From Holacanthus passer (Eukaryota > Chordata > Actinopteri > Pomacanthidae), in assembly GCA_025331565.1 (NCBI GenBank), contig JAFREQ010000049.1, positions 3,320,501-3,384,500 on the forward strand: 64,000 nt of DNA, read 5' to 3'. The translations under genes and the position numbers were made by a program. The notes beneath the pieces were generated by a model. That model was given only the letters and a program-made list of their open reading frames with translations, was not told where the DNA came from and searched no databases. Shown piece by piece: positions 37,001 through 49,600 of this stretch; positions within the stretch are counted from its first letter, which is position 1, and each line of letters begins with the position of its first letter.

Positions 37001-40000
37001 GGAACCACAGAGAGATGGAAAATGTATACATTGACATGACTGTTTGTGGAAAACAGTATTTTACAGTATAACAGTATTTTGATGAAGTAGATTTTTCACT
37101 GTGTGTGAGATCCTTAGCCTACTTAGTTCCTAGTGAAGTGATCTTCCACCTTAGTGAGTCTTTGACAAGCCTTCTATAACTATGTGCCATCTGCTGATAT
37201 CTCCTCTACATCTATACTATCCCAAACATCTGTAGATCAAAAATCTGTTGGTGGTTGTCAGATGTGTGTGATGCATAACTTAAACTTAACATACATTTAC
37301 TATAACCTCCTTTATAGATGATCATGGTATCTGATGAGAACTGATACAACAACCAAAAATTGTATATCATCCAGGAAGAAATGGTTGAATTTGGAATATA
37401 AAGATGCAAACTATCTGTGCATTTACACATTTTGCAATGACTCTAATGGGAATATGATACAAAACAAAAACAACAGAGTTTGTTTTGGAATGAAATACAG
37501 TCTAACCACTTTTTAAAAATCAACATTTGTATTACTTCTAAAATGTCTACTATATTTAGGTGCTCTGTAAACTGAAGTTACCTGAAAAATAACGTAATAG
37601 TAATTGCAGTAGCACTGTTAGGAGTATTGATTTTAAAAAGTGATCGCTGCAATGGAATAACCAAGGAAAATAAGCCACATCCATGCTTGACAATGTTTTT
37701 ACAATTCCTCATGACAATGAATTATTTTCCACCACGTTAAGTAATTCATTGTAGGCCTAACATTGATACACATTTTGGCACATAAAAAAAGAATTTCCCA
37801 GTTTGGGGACAAATAAAGTACATCTATCTATCTATCTATCTACACCCTCTCTGGATTGTCTAGCAGAGAATATAACCTGTGGAGATCCTAAATAACAGGA
37901 GACAAAACTTTTTTTTTCTACTCCAGGTAGACCATAAACCCTTGAATGTAAAAACAACTAATTGAAATCAGTTAAAAAAAAATTAACGTTAAATGTTATA
38001 GGGATTTTTTTAAATCCAGACAAACATCTCCCCTGTTTGCTTCTATTTATTTACAGGTAAGTCTTGCCAGGTCAAATATGACAGAGATATTGACATACGA
38101 TCCAAAAGCCAATGCAACATCTGCGCGTCAGTCATTGGCAGAGCAGTCTGTCAATCCCACCTAACCCAGTAAATACAACATGTGATTGGACTGTACTTCA
38201 GCAGAGTTAACAATAGGTTAAGGTTGAATGCCTTTGCCTCCAGGATTTTTTTTTTCAAGACCATGTGTTTTGGAGTTTTGGACCAGAGCTGTGAGACAGA
38301 GTAATGGACGGAGGAATGTGTGACAGTGCAATTTACCACTGCGACTGCTATGCCAGCAAGGACCAGGGGCCGAAAAATGGGCACAAGGGGAGGAGAAAAA
38401 GCACAGGCTTTGTTGTGTGGGTTGTTTTACAGGACGGTCTCTGACTCCTCTAGGGCACAGCTTGTGCTTGCACACTCTGTGTCTGTTTAAACAAATATAT
38501 ATTGAGGTTTTAGACAAATATATATTGATGTTTTAGTTAAAAAAAAAAAAAATTGAGATATTTCTTCACTTTCAAAAGAATGCAATATGATAGAAATGAT
38601 TAATACTCATCCTGTAATCAATATGCTTACAATGTCTTTAAAAAGTCTTAGATTCTGTTTTAAAAATATTAACATTTAAAAGGTCATTGAAACAGTTTTT
38701 TTTTCTTCAGCAGTATAATTAGATAAGCTCCACATTGGTCCCTCTTGACAAATTAGTGTCTGTTGCCTGCCTTGTTTTAGAAAGATAGTCTTTAATCATA
38801 TTTAGTCTTATAATGTCTCATATTTTATACTTATACATACTCATACTTAGATGTTGACCTGTTGAACACATGAGACCGACACATTTTACTGGTACATTTT
38901 TGTGCCAAAAAGGCTTTTTTTTCGCCCAATAGTGTAAATGTGCTTAACGATGGGGCAAAAATCATTTGATTGTTGGTGGTATCTAGGTGTTGAGGCATCA
39001 CTACAACCGCAATGCTCATCAGAATCTGGTGGGATGTCCAATTGCTCTGGAGTGATCTTCTGGAAGAATAAAGAATTCCTGACGATGAGGTGTTCCTTTG
39101 TGACCACTGTAACCACGGAGCCTTTGACATTGGTCTCAGTGTATGGCTTACTGTTAAATGGTGTGCTGAGCTTGTTATGCTTGGACTGAGTGAAGCACAG
39201 CGTCACCTGAAGTGAGAGTGTGTGGTGTAGCATGAGTTGATGAGAGTCTGCATGAGACTTCATCTTGGCTTCAGCCTCATCGTCCCTTGCGCTCAAGTCA
39301 GAGTCTGAACTATTAGTTGCAGTAAGCGAATGAAAGAATCTTTGTGTACATCTTACAATGGAACAACAGTTCGGCAGGTGAGCTTTCTGTTGTGCTGTGT
39401 GGATCTGTACTCACATAGTGAGATGTTGAGTTGTTTCCAGGGAATTCCTTGTGTTTCCTTGTGCATGAATCTTTCAGCTTTAGTATTGACTTGAGGCCAA
39501 AGTGGTGATCTGGAGATGGAATCCTAGCTAGTCTGCAAACTGGGAGAACTGGTTGGTGCTGAATGGGGGACCATTATCACTTTTTACAACTCTGGGGATC
39601 CCAAACATGGAGAAAAGTTTGTCCATAACCAGAATGACCGTGTTAGCTAAGGATGACTTAACACTCTTGACAACTGGGTAGTGTGTATAATCATCCACAA
39701 TAACAAGCAAGTATTCTCCAGGTGGAAATTATCCATAGAAGTCTGCACTAACACTGTGCCAGAGAGCCTCTGGCAGAACTGACATTTTTAGTGCAGCTGG
39801 TGTGTTGATCTGACATATGAGACAACTGTGTACTGCCGTTTCTACTTTGTAATCAGTGTCTGGAAATCAAAACTTGGTTCTGAGTATTCTTTTGTTTTAA
39901 CAATGCCCTGGTGTCCTTCCTTCCTATTCTAGTGTCCCACAATGTCTGATGCATGTAATGATGTTAGTTCACTTCTAACTTGTCTGAACTGCTTTTGTAT

Positions 40001-43000
40001 ATCAGCATGTTGTGATTTGTCAGTTTTGTGCCATGTGTTGTGCTTGGAGTACTGACCTCTTGAAAGATCAAGCTTTTAAGTGTCTCTGCCTTGATGTCAG
40101 TGATTGTTATGGCTTTTTAGATATTGAATGCTTCACAACAAAGTTCACATACTCCTCTGGTGCTTTTGTTGCACATGTGCTGTCACCTGTCTGAGGTGGA
40201 ATAGGATACAAGACATGTAGTTGTAGTTGGGTTGTCAGTTCCCTTTCTGTATTCCACCTTTAAGTTGTAGGCTGCTCACAACTTCACACAATAACCAGCA
40301 CTTCCTTTTCTGTCTGGCAATATCTCTTCTCCACATTGCTGAGAGTTGGACTTTCATATGCTGTTATGTACTTTGCCCCTGTATTTAATTAACTAATTAA
40401 ATTTTAATTCCTTTATTAGTCCCACAATGGGGAAATTTTCTTACATGCTGCCACTCATGAGGTGCCAACACGCTCACGCATGTGAGCATACCCTGGCCAG
40501 GAATCGGCTGTGAGAGCACCGAATCCAAACCACTGGACCATTACCAGGGCTTATCATAGTTTCGGCAGGCGACTACACCAAGTCCAACAGGGTTGGCATC
40601 CACAATCAGTTCTGTCTCTCTGCCTGGGTAGAAGTATGACATTTTAGGATCACTGGTTAGAACTGTCAAGTGGCACCATACACAGGATGTGTCTTTTCTA
40701 GTGAGCTTGTGCAGCGGCTCTGAAATGGAGAAGTTTTGGATAAACCTGGAGCAATAATTGGCCGTGGTCTGCAGAAACACCCTGCGTAGAAAGGATAAAA
40801 CCAGAGAGTGTGAGGCTGCTATCTCTGAGTCTCTGGGACCACTCTCAGAGGTTGTTGTCAAGTTCTGTTTGGGAGGCACGATAGATGATGATGTCATTGC
40901 AGAGGTGTTACACACCAGAGAGACCTTGCAGTGTTTGACATCTGGCACTTTGAAATATCTCAGCAGCAGAAGATATGCCAAACCTCAGTCTTTTGTAGTG
41001 CCTCAATCCAAGGTGAGTGGTGAATGTAGTGATGTATCTGCTGTGTAGATGAAGCTCTAGCTGGCAGTATCCTGCTCCTAGATCCAGTTTGGAAAACACA
41101 GTTGCTCATGTGTCACATCGTCCATGGTGGGAGTGGTGTGGCGTTCCCGCTCTATGGTCATGTCAACACAAATTCTTTGTCAAATGAGACCCATGGTGTC
41201 AGGCAAATGATCTTCTCTGTGATGTCATCTGCCTCCAGTTTCTGAAGCTCATCCTCCTTCTGGTTGATGTGGAATGGCGCACGTCGATGTGATCTGCATG
41301 CAGGTTTGGATAGGTTATATAGGTTATAGGTTTTGTCAGGATTTGTGTGAAGCTATACCCTAAAAATCTTTCGATTTCAATCCTTTGAAACTTGCTCATC
41401 TGCGACTGTGCAACACTGTGTTGTGGATTATATTGCTGTGATTACTTTAATCAGTCCCAGTGCTTGTTTGACGTTTTGTAGCTGAGAAGGTTGAATTCTT
41501 CACCTGTAATCACAAAGAATATGCACGTTGTCTTTTTCTGTCCTTTCTCCACTCTGCACTTGAAAGCACCACTGAAAAGGCAGTGGAACATTGGAGCAGA
41601 AGGGGTAGATCTTGGTTTTGCTGGGGCTGAGTTGTGGAGGTGGCATCAGTTTCTCAAAACTTGTTTTATTGACTGACTAGAATTTGGGTTTCAGTATCTT
41701 GCCCGAGGACATGTTGACTTGCAGACTGTAGTCATTGCCATCATTGACTGCCATGGATATTGTTGCATTACATTAGACAAACACAGACTTCAAACCTTGA
41801 ACGTTACACACAAGTTCAGATAAATAAATGAAATCTTTGGTTTGATGAGGTCTGGGGCACAAGGTAGGACTTACCTTGTCCCGAGCGGAGGTGGGGTGAT
41901 TTTACTGCATTTATCAGTGACTTGTAATCCTGTGCACAGGTACTGTATGTGTACAAATTTCCACCCCCACCCCAGTAATAATTACATCTGCAATAACCTG
42001 CTGTTTTTCTGTGAGCTGGCTGGTCATCCTGTAATTTAAATCCGTCCTGAGTGTCGTCCTTTAAAGTCTCTGAGGTGTTCTCCATGTGAAGAGCTGCTTG
42101 GCGTTCATCAGCTCAGAGTGACATTTGAATCTGTGTAACATGTTTTTACCAATCTGATAGATGGTGCCAACACATAGCGTGTAGCTAGGCCTATTTGGGA
42201 GCCACCGTGACAACAGAAAAAATTAAAGCCATCAAAATCAGAGCCCTGTGTAAGCTCATGAAAATATCTGTTGTAATGTCAGCTACAGCAATCTTACAGG
42301 TATTGTAATTTGAGCCTGTTTTTTAGCCTATATTATAGCCTATATGTGATTAGATCTTGGCAAATTGGCACAATTACAAGTATGCCGAATTAGCTACTAG
42401 TAGTTTCCGTTTGTAATATACCCATGGTTGAAAAGCAGGTACCACTGGATTTTACTGGGTACCTTTTGCTGAAGAAAATGTAAAAATGTGATGATTCTCT
42501 GGCAAGTTCTGAAGCATCTTTTTATATGATATCTAAGAAGATTTATGGATTGTTGGATGGTTTCTTCGTGATAATGAGATTCTCTGGAAATCACATTGAA
42601 TGACATCAGTATGTGTCATGTGCTTGCATGTGTGAGGTTAATACTCCTGTTACTTATAAGAAAATGTCTCAAATTTCTGAGTGATAAAGTAATCTATTTA
42701 TTATTATTTTATTTTTTATTTATTTTTTATTTTTTATTATTTGTCTACGTAAAATTAGGTAAAATTAGAGAATAGCACTGGTCTCACAAAGTGTATCTCC
42801 CTCACTCTGCTTCTCTTTTTCTCTCTCTCTCTTTCTCCCTTCCCCCATCTTTTTATGACATTAACATTTATCACCTCTAAAACACTGATCTGACCTTGGA
42901 ATGAACTTAAACTGAATGCTGTATTTCAGCTATACAGACTAATCAGCTATATGTTGTTGCTTTTGTTTATATGTCGGAGACGCCCCAAAAGTACAGTGTA

Positions 43001-43435
43001 TAGCTGCACACATGTCATCGTCATGGTGGCACTAAAGGAAATGTTAGGGGACCAAAGTCAGTAGGCTTGTCCTATGGGGACTGTAAATGCATCTTCAATT
43101 TCATACCAATTTATCCAATAGTTGTTGAGGTTATTTCAGTCAGGACCAAAGTGGACCAGGAAACAAGCTGACAGACAGACATTTCCATCTCTAGAGCCAC
43201 CTTGCTAGTGTGGTTGACCACATTGAAAATACCCCGCACATATTATTTTCCAAGATGTGAAATGTCTTTATCTGTGTTTTACATCAGTATAAAGTGATTC
43301 TTTTCCTCTTTGCACAGTGTGTCATCATCTCTTTGTGTATATAAAAACAGACATCAATAAATTATTCAAATGTGTGTGGGAGACATGAGTGGGAGAGAGG
43401 CAGAAGTGTGTCTATTTTTACCTGCTGTCCCTTTA

Positions 43436-43469
<34 letters not shown>

Positions 43470-43636
43470 TCATTGGTGCAGACGAGAGCAGGTACAGTTG
43501 GCTGTGGGCCGAGATTCCTGCAACACTGAGTCACATGGGCTGATTATTATCTCGCACAAACACACCCACACAGAGCAGGGATCAGCGTATTGTATGATTG
43601 CACAAGCCCTTCCCCCTCCCTCAGATCTCTCTCTCC

Positions 43637-43676
<40 letters not shown>

Positions 43677-46600
43677 GCCTTACACATAACACAAACACAC
43701 ACACTCAGTCAGCAGCAGAGACAGTGTCGGTGCAGAGCCATGTTTGGGAAATAAGAGGTAGGAGGTCACAGAGAGAGGAGTGTATCCCTTTTCATGCTCC
43801 TGAAATTTTCATGCGTCTTTCAATTATTTAGTCAGCACTGGTGCTCCCCATCTACAGTCCTGTTATTTATCACCGCTTGATCCTGGTGTGTGTATGTGTG
43901 ACTGTGTGAGCCATTACCGCTGCTTATCACAGGGACCCTCAGACCATAATGGATATCTATTCTAGGAAGCTGTCACCGTGGGAGCAGAGACTATGCTGGG
44001 AGGAGAGAAGCTCTGATTCCGCTCTCATGTTTGGACTGTGAACACTCCTCCTCTGTTTTGCTGTCTTTTATCCTGCAGGTTGAATGAACTGGCTCGGGCT
44101 GTTATTCCTCTCACACAGTAGTTGTAGGCATGTACCGGATTGTTATTCCATTTTTCTGATACTTCCTGGGATGTTTTCACACTTTAATTTTTCCTCTTCA
44201 CAGATGAGAAGGAGGACACAGTGTTAGGGAGTTTGCCGCTGCTCAGTTTCCAAATTGGAGGAGTGGAGCCTTTGGATAACATCACCCGCAAATTTGCCTT
44301 TAAGGTCAGTAACATCCTGGTGGAGGGACAGCATGCTGGGAGGTCTATGTCTAATTGCATTTCATGCAGGGGACACGAGTACTGGGAACATAGATGAGTC
44401 CATATGACTTCAATGTAAAATAAATTAGTGGGACACAAATAGGTTTTATGTAGGAACATATTGCTTCATTTCAGCATCTAAGAAATGTTGCAAAGCAGCA
44501 TTATTGAATGGCTGTGAGCTGTGTGCTTTGTGACTGACAGCAGTTCCTTACAGAATCATTGCTCTAACCCTTGAGGACTCTTCCATGTGCAGTGTGACTG
44601 CTTATTGGAAAAGCAGGATTTACTGATGTTTGAACTTGTTCCTTGGTTGCATCGTTGTGGCTTAGTGAAGGGTGTTGGTTTGGTTCTGGTTGATTGATAG
44701 AAGCTGACTGGCTCCATCTCTGAGTCACATGATGTTGTTTATGACTGTTAAAAAGCCCAATAGGGCCTGGAGTCTCTTGGTCTCTTCAGAGTGGAGGGTT
44801 GGGTTTTTTTTCCGTTGAGGAGGCAACTTTGACTTAGTGCTGGGCGATTAATCAAATTTTAATTTGAATTACAATTTTTCCTTCCAGCAATTACGAAATA
44901 AGATGGTAAAGATAAAATGATCATTGTGCCACATTCCATTTCGCAATGATGTTCTCATTTTGTCTTGTGTTATAAATCCAGCACACCCCTTTCCTTTACA
45001 CTGGTGCAAAAGCCCAAACCTACTCTGAGCCAGGCCGTGGCATGTTTAGTTCAGCTCGAGCCAAGGCGAGGGAAAGAGAGCCTTTGATCGACAAGAAAGG
45101 TAAAACCAATTCAGCTGTTAGATAGGAAGATGTCACATGATGCAGCGGTGCGCACAGCAAGCGTACGTACACACACACTCTTACACAGTGAACTTACATT
45201 AGGAGAGCAGGCATGGGCAGGTCTTTTTGGCTTTAGTACATATATGTATGTGTGTGTGTGTATGTGTGTGTACTAGTTACTTTCAGATGAAAGCAATAAG
45301 TTAATAATATTGCTGTTTGTGTAGAGTAATGCATTACTGATTCCACTACTTTTGCATTACTTTCACCACAAGAACCGCTTGTCCAACTAGCGTTATATTT
45401 GGTTATGTATTATGATTATGTTATGGTTTGGCAGACATTTGGCATAGCTTGGTCTCTATGGCAACGTTGGCTTACCTCATGATCGGTTTTGACAGGAATT
45501 TTCCTGACAAGCTTTTTCAGATGCGGTTTACCTAGGCTCATGTCACCCAACACATACAGTCTAATTTTTACCTCTTTACAGGTGCAACCACAACCTGTAG
45601 CATTTATTTATGTTTCAAGTCTATTTTATGTGAGTAAACACAAGGTTGATGCCCAGTACAAAATAATAACGCCCACTGAATAAATATGTTTATCTACATG
45701 TTGCAACCTAGGCAGAGCAGAGTGTTCTCTGGACAGAGCCAACACACACACACACACACACACATTAAAGGGTTGACATCTCTGAGAGCAACTGAACACT
45801 TCATTTTAGGTGTTAACGCATCACTTGATATAGTAAATATAATAATATTACTAAAATGCTATTAGTAACGCATTGTGTTACTTTGATACTGCTAAAGGTA
45901 AAATATGACTCATCCTAACACTGCTGAAGAAACAGCTGGATGTCTGTGTCAATTTTACATACTAGTTATGAAAACTGTTTTGGCGGGAGGTAATGACAAT
46001 CAAAGACCAAAAATATATGACTTGTATAATGTATGAAACAAATTAAGGCTGTTTCCTGAGATTCTGATAAGACACATCAGCAGCACTGACAGTCAGGGAT
46101 AAACAGAGCTCTCGAGGCAGCAGCAGCATACACCCACCTGACAGAGCTGTTTGTCAGAGCTGAATAAAGATGTGAGACGAGGATGCAAAGTAGGTTAGCT
46201 GAGTCTGGATCTGCTGAGTAAAGCTTTATATAAGTTGGAAAGTTAGCTATGTTACCCCTTCAGCATCAACATGAGAATATGCACACGCACACACACACAC
46301 ACACACACACACTGACAGCTCTTTAATCTCGTCCTCTGTCTGTGCCCCTTGTCTTACTGCAACCACCGTTTGTCCTCAATCTTCCTTGCTTTTCAGAACA
46401 TTTAGTCCTTTCTGTTGTACTCTTTCTTTGCATGCCTAGTGCATGCCCACTGCAAAGTCCAGTGCATGTCCCCACTAGTTGTGCACACACACGTTTGTAC
46501 CACTGTCCCCGTGGGGACACTCTACTGACATAATGCATTCCCCGGTCCCTTACCCTAACCTTAACCATCACAGCTGAATGCCTAACCCTAACCTAATGGT

Positions 46601-49600
46601 AACCCTAACTCTAAAACCAAGTCTGATCACTTTGTCTCCCCTGGCCTCTGTGCAGATTTTTGCAGCCCTGTTTTTACTAATCTTCTGTGTATAGAACCTT
46701 TTTGCACAAGTTTTTTGATGATTACTCTGTTTTTGGTTTTGAGTCCTGTGGTTCTCTGGGCATTACAGCTATATTGTACTATATTTATTGGGGGGAAAAT
46801 AAAAATAGAGGTAAGACATGAAATAAAGAAGATAAATATAAAACACTCTGACAATGCCTTTGAATCAAAGTTAGTTTGAAGAAATGTTTTTAAAATCAAC
46901 ACTGATTCTGTCTGACAGTTACTGCCTGCTCATGGCAGAAAGCGGCACATTGAGAATCATCTTCCGTCCTCACAAAATAAATCAGTGTCATTTCTGGGCA
47001 TACTTGACTGGGTAGGTTTATTTTTAACTTTCAACGGAGCCAGGCTAAGAAAGCAAATAAGCTTGTTTTACAAAATGTTGAGCTATTCCTTTAAAAATAG
47101 TGAAAATAATCTGCCTGTGCAGTCAGATTAATTCAACATGTATACAATAGAAATTTCAAGAATTGTCTAAAAGTGAATGTTAGAATGTTCAGACTGTTAA
47201 ATTGTTTTGTAAGTTTTAATATTTGGGGTCACTATTACGCACTAACAAGATTTAATGTGTCTTTAGATTGTTTTGTTTTTTTCACAACAGAACTTATGAA
47301 AGTGAGTAATGTAAAAAGACCATTCCAACTTGTTTTGACACATTCACTACTCAATACATCTATTGTGTTTATTGTTGGCAAGACTGAGATGATCTTCAGA
47401 CAGCTGGCAGCACTGCAGAACACCAGTGTAATACCTGCCATCACCTTAATTGCAACATCTTTGTGCTTTTTCCAGTTGATGTGAACTTGGCCCTCTCCTC
47501 AGTTCATGCTGGTCTGGGTGCAGCGTGACAGAGCTGTTTGTATAGGTGTTGATTATGGCTTCTGGCTGCCAGCATGTGTGACCTGTTTGATTTACAAGGT
47601 TATATTGAGATTTTTTTAATTGTGTTATATTTATTATTATACTTGTCTAATGCTGAAATAAGTGGCATGGTGGTTTTCCAGCCCAAGCTCCTTTTCCCCC
47701 TTCATGTCTCATTCTGAATGTTCTTTCTTCTGCTTTGGCTAATTATCCTCAGGTCCTTTTCAGATTAAATCTTTTTGATTTATGGATATATTTCATTTGA
47801 GTAATGTATATGTATTTTACTAGAATTTATTTGGAGCTACAAAAATAAATAACAATCAGATTTACAAGATGACTGTTTTTTCCGGGGTCATGAGAATTTT
47901 GGGACTTGAAATAGGCTCACAGACTAGAAAAAGCTTGACATCCCCTGCCATAAAAACATCAAGCCCGCAGTCCATACCTTCTGGATGTAGATAGAGAACA
48001 TCAAGTTCTCAGAGTACACTGTTTAATGTGAGGCACGCAACAGCCCTGGTTCAGCTGACTGGCAAAAACTTATAAACCTCCATTTGTCATTTGTGTCGTA
48101 ATCATGTTACAGTATTTCTGTGCTGCTCCATACACCAACTGGACGGTATATTTATATGTAGCTGAGGAATACATTTTTAGGTAGATACAAATTGCAAAGA
48201 CCAGATATTTAGCCTGTTTAATATCTTTTGGGTAACGGTGAGGCATCAGCAAGCTCTGGGACTGCGTCTTGAACAGTTCACACTTAGCAACCATCGCTCG
48301 TCGGGGTGAATGTCTGATCTTGTTTGGAAGGAACCACAGGACTCAGTGTTTTGACAGGATATTATCATGGCAGTTCTCTTGCAGTTATTGTATATGTCAT
48401 TGTGACAATTGTGAGGTGAAAAGTAGAAATATGCTGTTGACTAGCCAGTGTAGTGCCTTGCCAGACATTGCGTTGCAATGCAGCAAAAGAGCCCCTTTGT
48501 ATTATTTTCTAAACAGCATGCTATAATGCACTTTACCTCTACACGCAGAGTGCTATACGGGCAGTAACCTCTGTGATCTGCACTGTCTGTGGCTTAACCC
48601 TCCACTACAACAACATGTCAGGTTTGAAGATGTTGAAGATAGTTGATAAGATGAGGCTGCCATCAGAGGCAAGCCATGTCAACTTAACACAGAGAGTCTT
48701 TTCTAAAGAGCTCATGATGAAAAAACTTATTGTGTTCAGGTCTCAGTATTTGGAGTCCTTTTTTGGTCATGACTTAGGTATGTTGTTCAGAGTGTACAGA
48801 CAGATGGCATACTGTAACCATGAATTACATAATGACAGATAAGTGGCATTGACATGAGTGGTTGAGACATGTTATGTTTGCTGGCCAGTTGAAGCAAAGT
48901 GTGTGTTTTTCTGAGGCGGGCTCCTCATGCCCTGTCTCATTGGATGAGCACCTGGGCGTCGAGGTGGGAAGTGGGGCTGTCTCTCTGTGGTCCTGTAGCA
49001 GCATGCCTCCTTCAAAACTGTCTGGCAGTTCCTGTCCAACCACTTCTGTTTACAACATGTCAGTTCAAAATGTCTCCCAGATGACACAGAGACAAAGTGG
49101 GCAGGGGCAGAGTCCACTGATACCCCTGCTGGTATCTGTCTGTATATTCAGCATGAACTGCGTTTTTCACCTTGACTAAGTTTTGGCTGTAGTCTGCTGC
49201 AGAAAGAAGAACAAAAGAGTGAACAGAAAACTAGAGAAGGCAATTTCTAAAGGAATTGCGTTGGGATTGCTGACTTCTGGAAAAGGTGACACTGAACTGC
49301 CTCGCTGGCTGCTAAATAGGACAGGGGCAAGTTAATTGGTAACAGGTGATAGTGTCATGATGGGATATGCCCCATCCTTGACACAACCAAGGATGGGGCG
49401 GGGTTCACCACTTTGTGGAACACATGATTGTATAAAGGATATTACTGCATGGGCTGTGTGTGTGTGTGTTCTGTGTCAATAAAAGCCCACACAAAGGTAG
49501 AAAAAACTTTGTGTTTTTGTGTTTGTAATTGAGTAAATGTACTTAGTTATTTTCCACTGCTGGGGATAGGCAAGTAGTAGTTATGTTCTGGATTAGGTTA

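Larger units (their letters stand above)
31545..44203 (+). other. plekha6: plekha6 intron 3, 12.7 kb, inside the PH domain
   Basis: GT-AG intron carrying most of the transposons of the window: a hAT-like element, a Tc1-type or unclassified repeat, a hairpin repeat, a decayed gypsy element with a nested SINE, and microsatellites at 43438 and 43620. The stretches between (32570-33540, 36040-37790, 41740-43050) show no recognisable gene. Confidence 0.85.

Noticed and set aside
46550..46620. Interstitial telomere repeat (CCCTAA)n
   Set aside because: The units are interspersed within a known dispersed fish repeat rather than a tandem array, so it is not a telomere fusion scar.
47173..47484. Open frame of 103 codons in intron 4
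   Set aside because: Hydrophobic but without any known motif; AT-rich intron DNA often gives such frames.
48862..49179. Open frame of 105 codons with Ser/Cys-rich product
   Set aside because: No homologue recognised; overlapping frames on both strands are equally long, which argues for chance.
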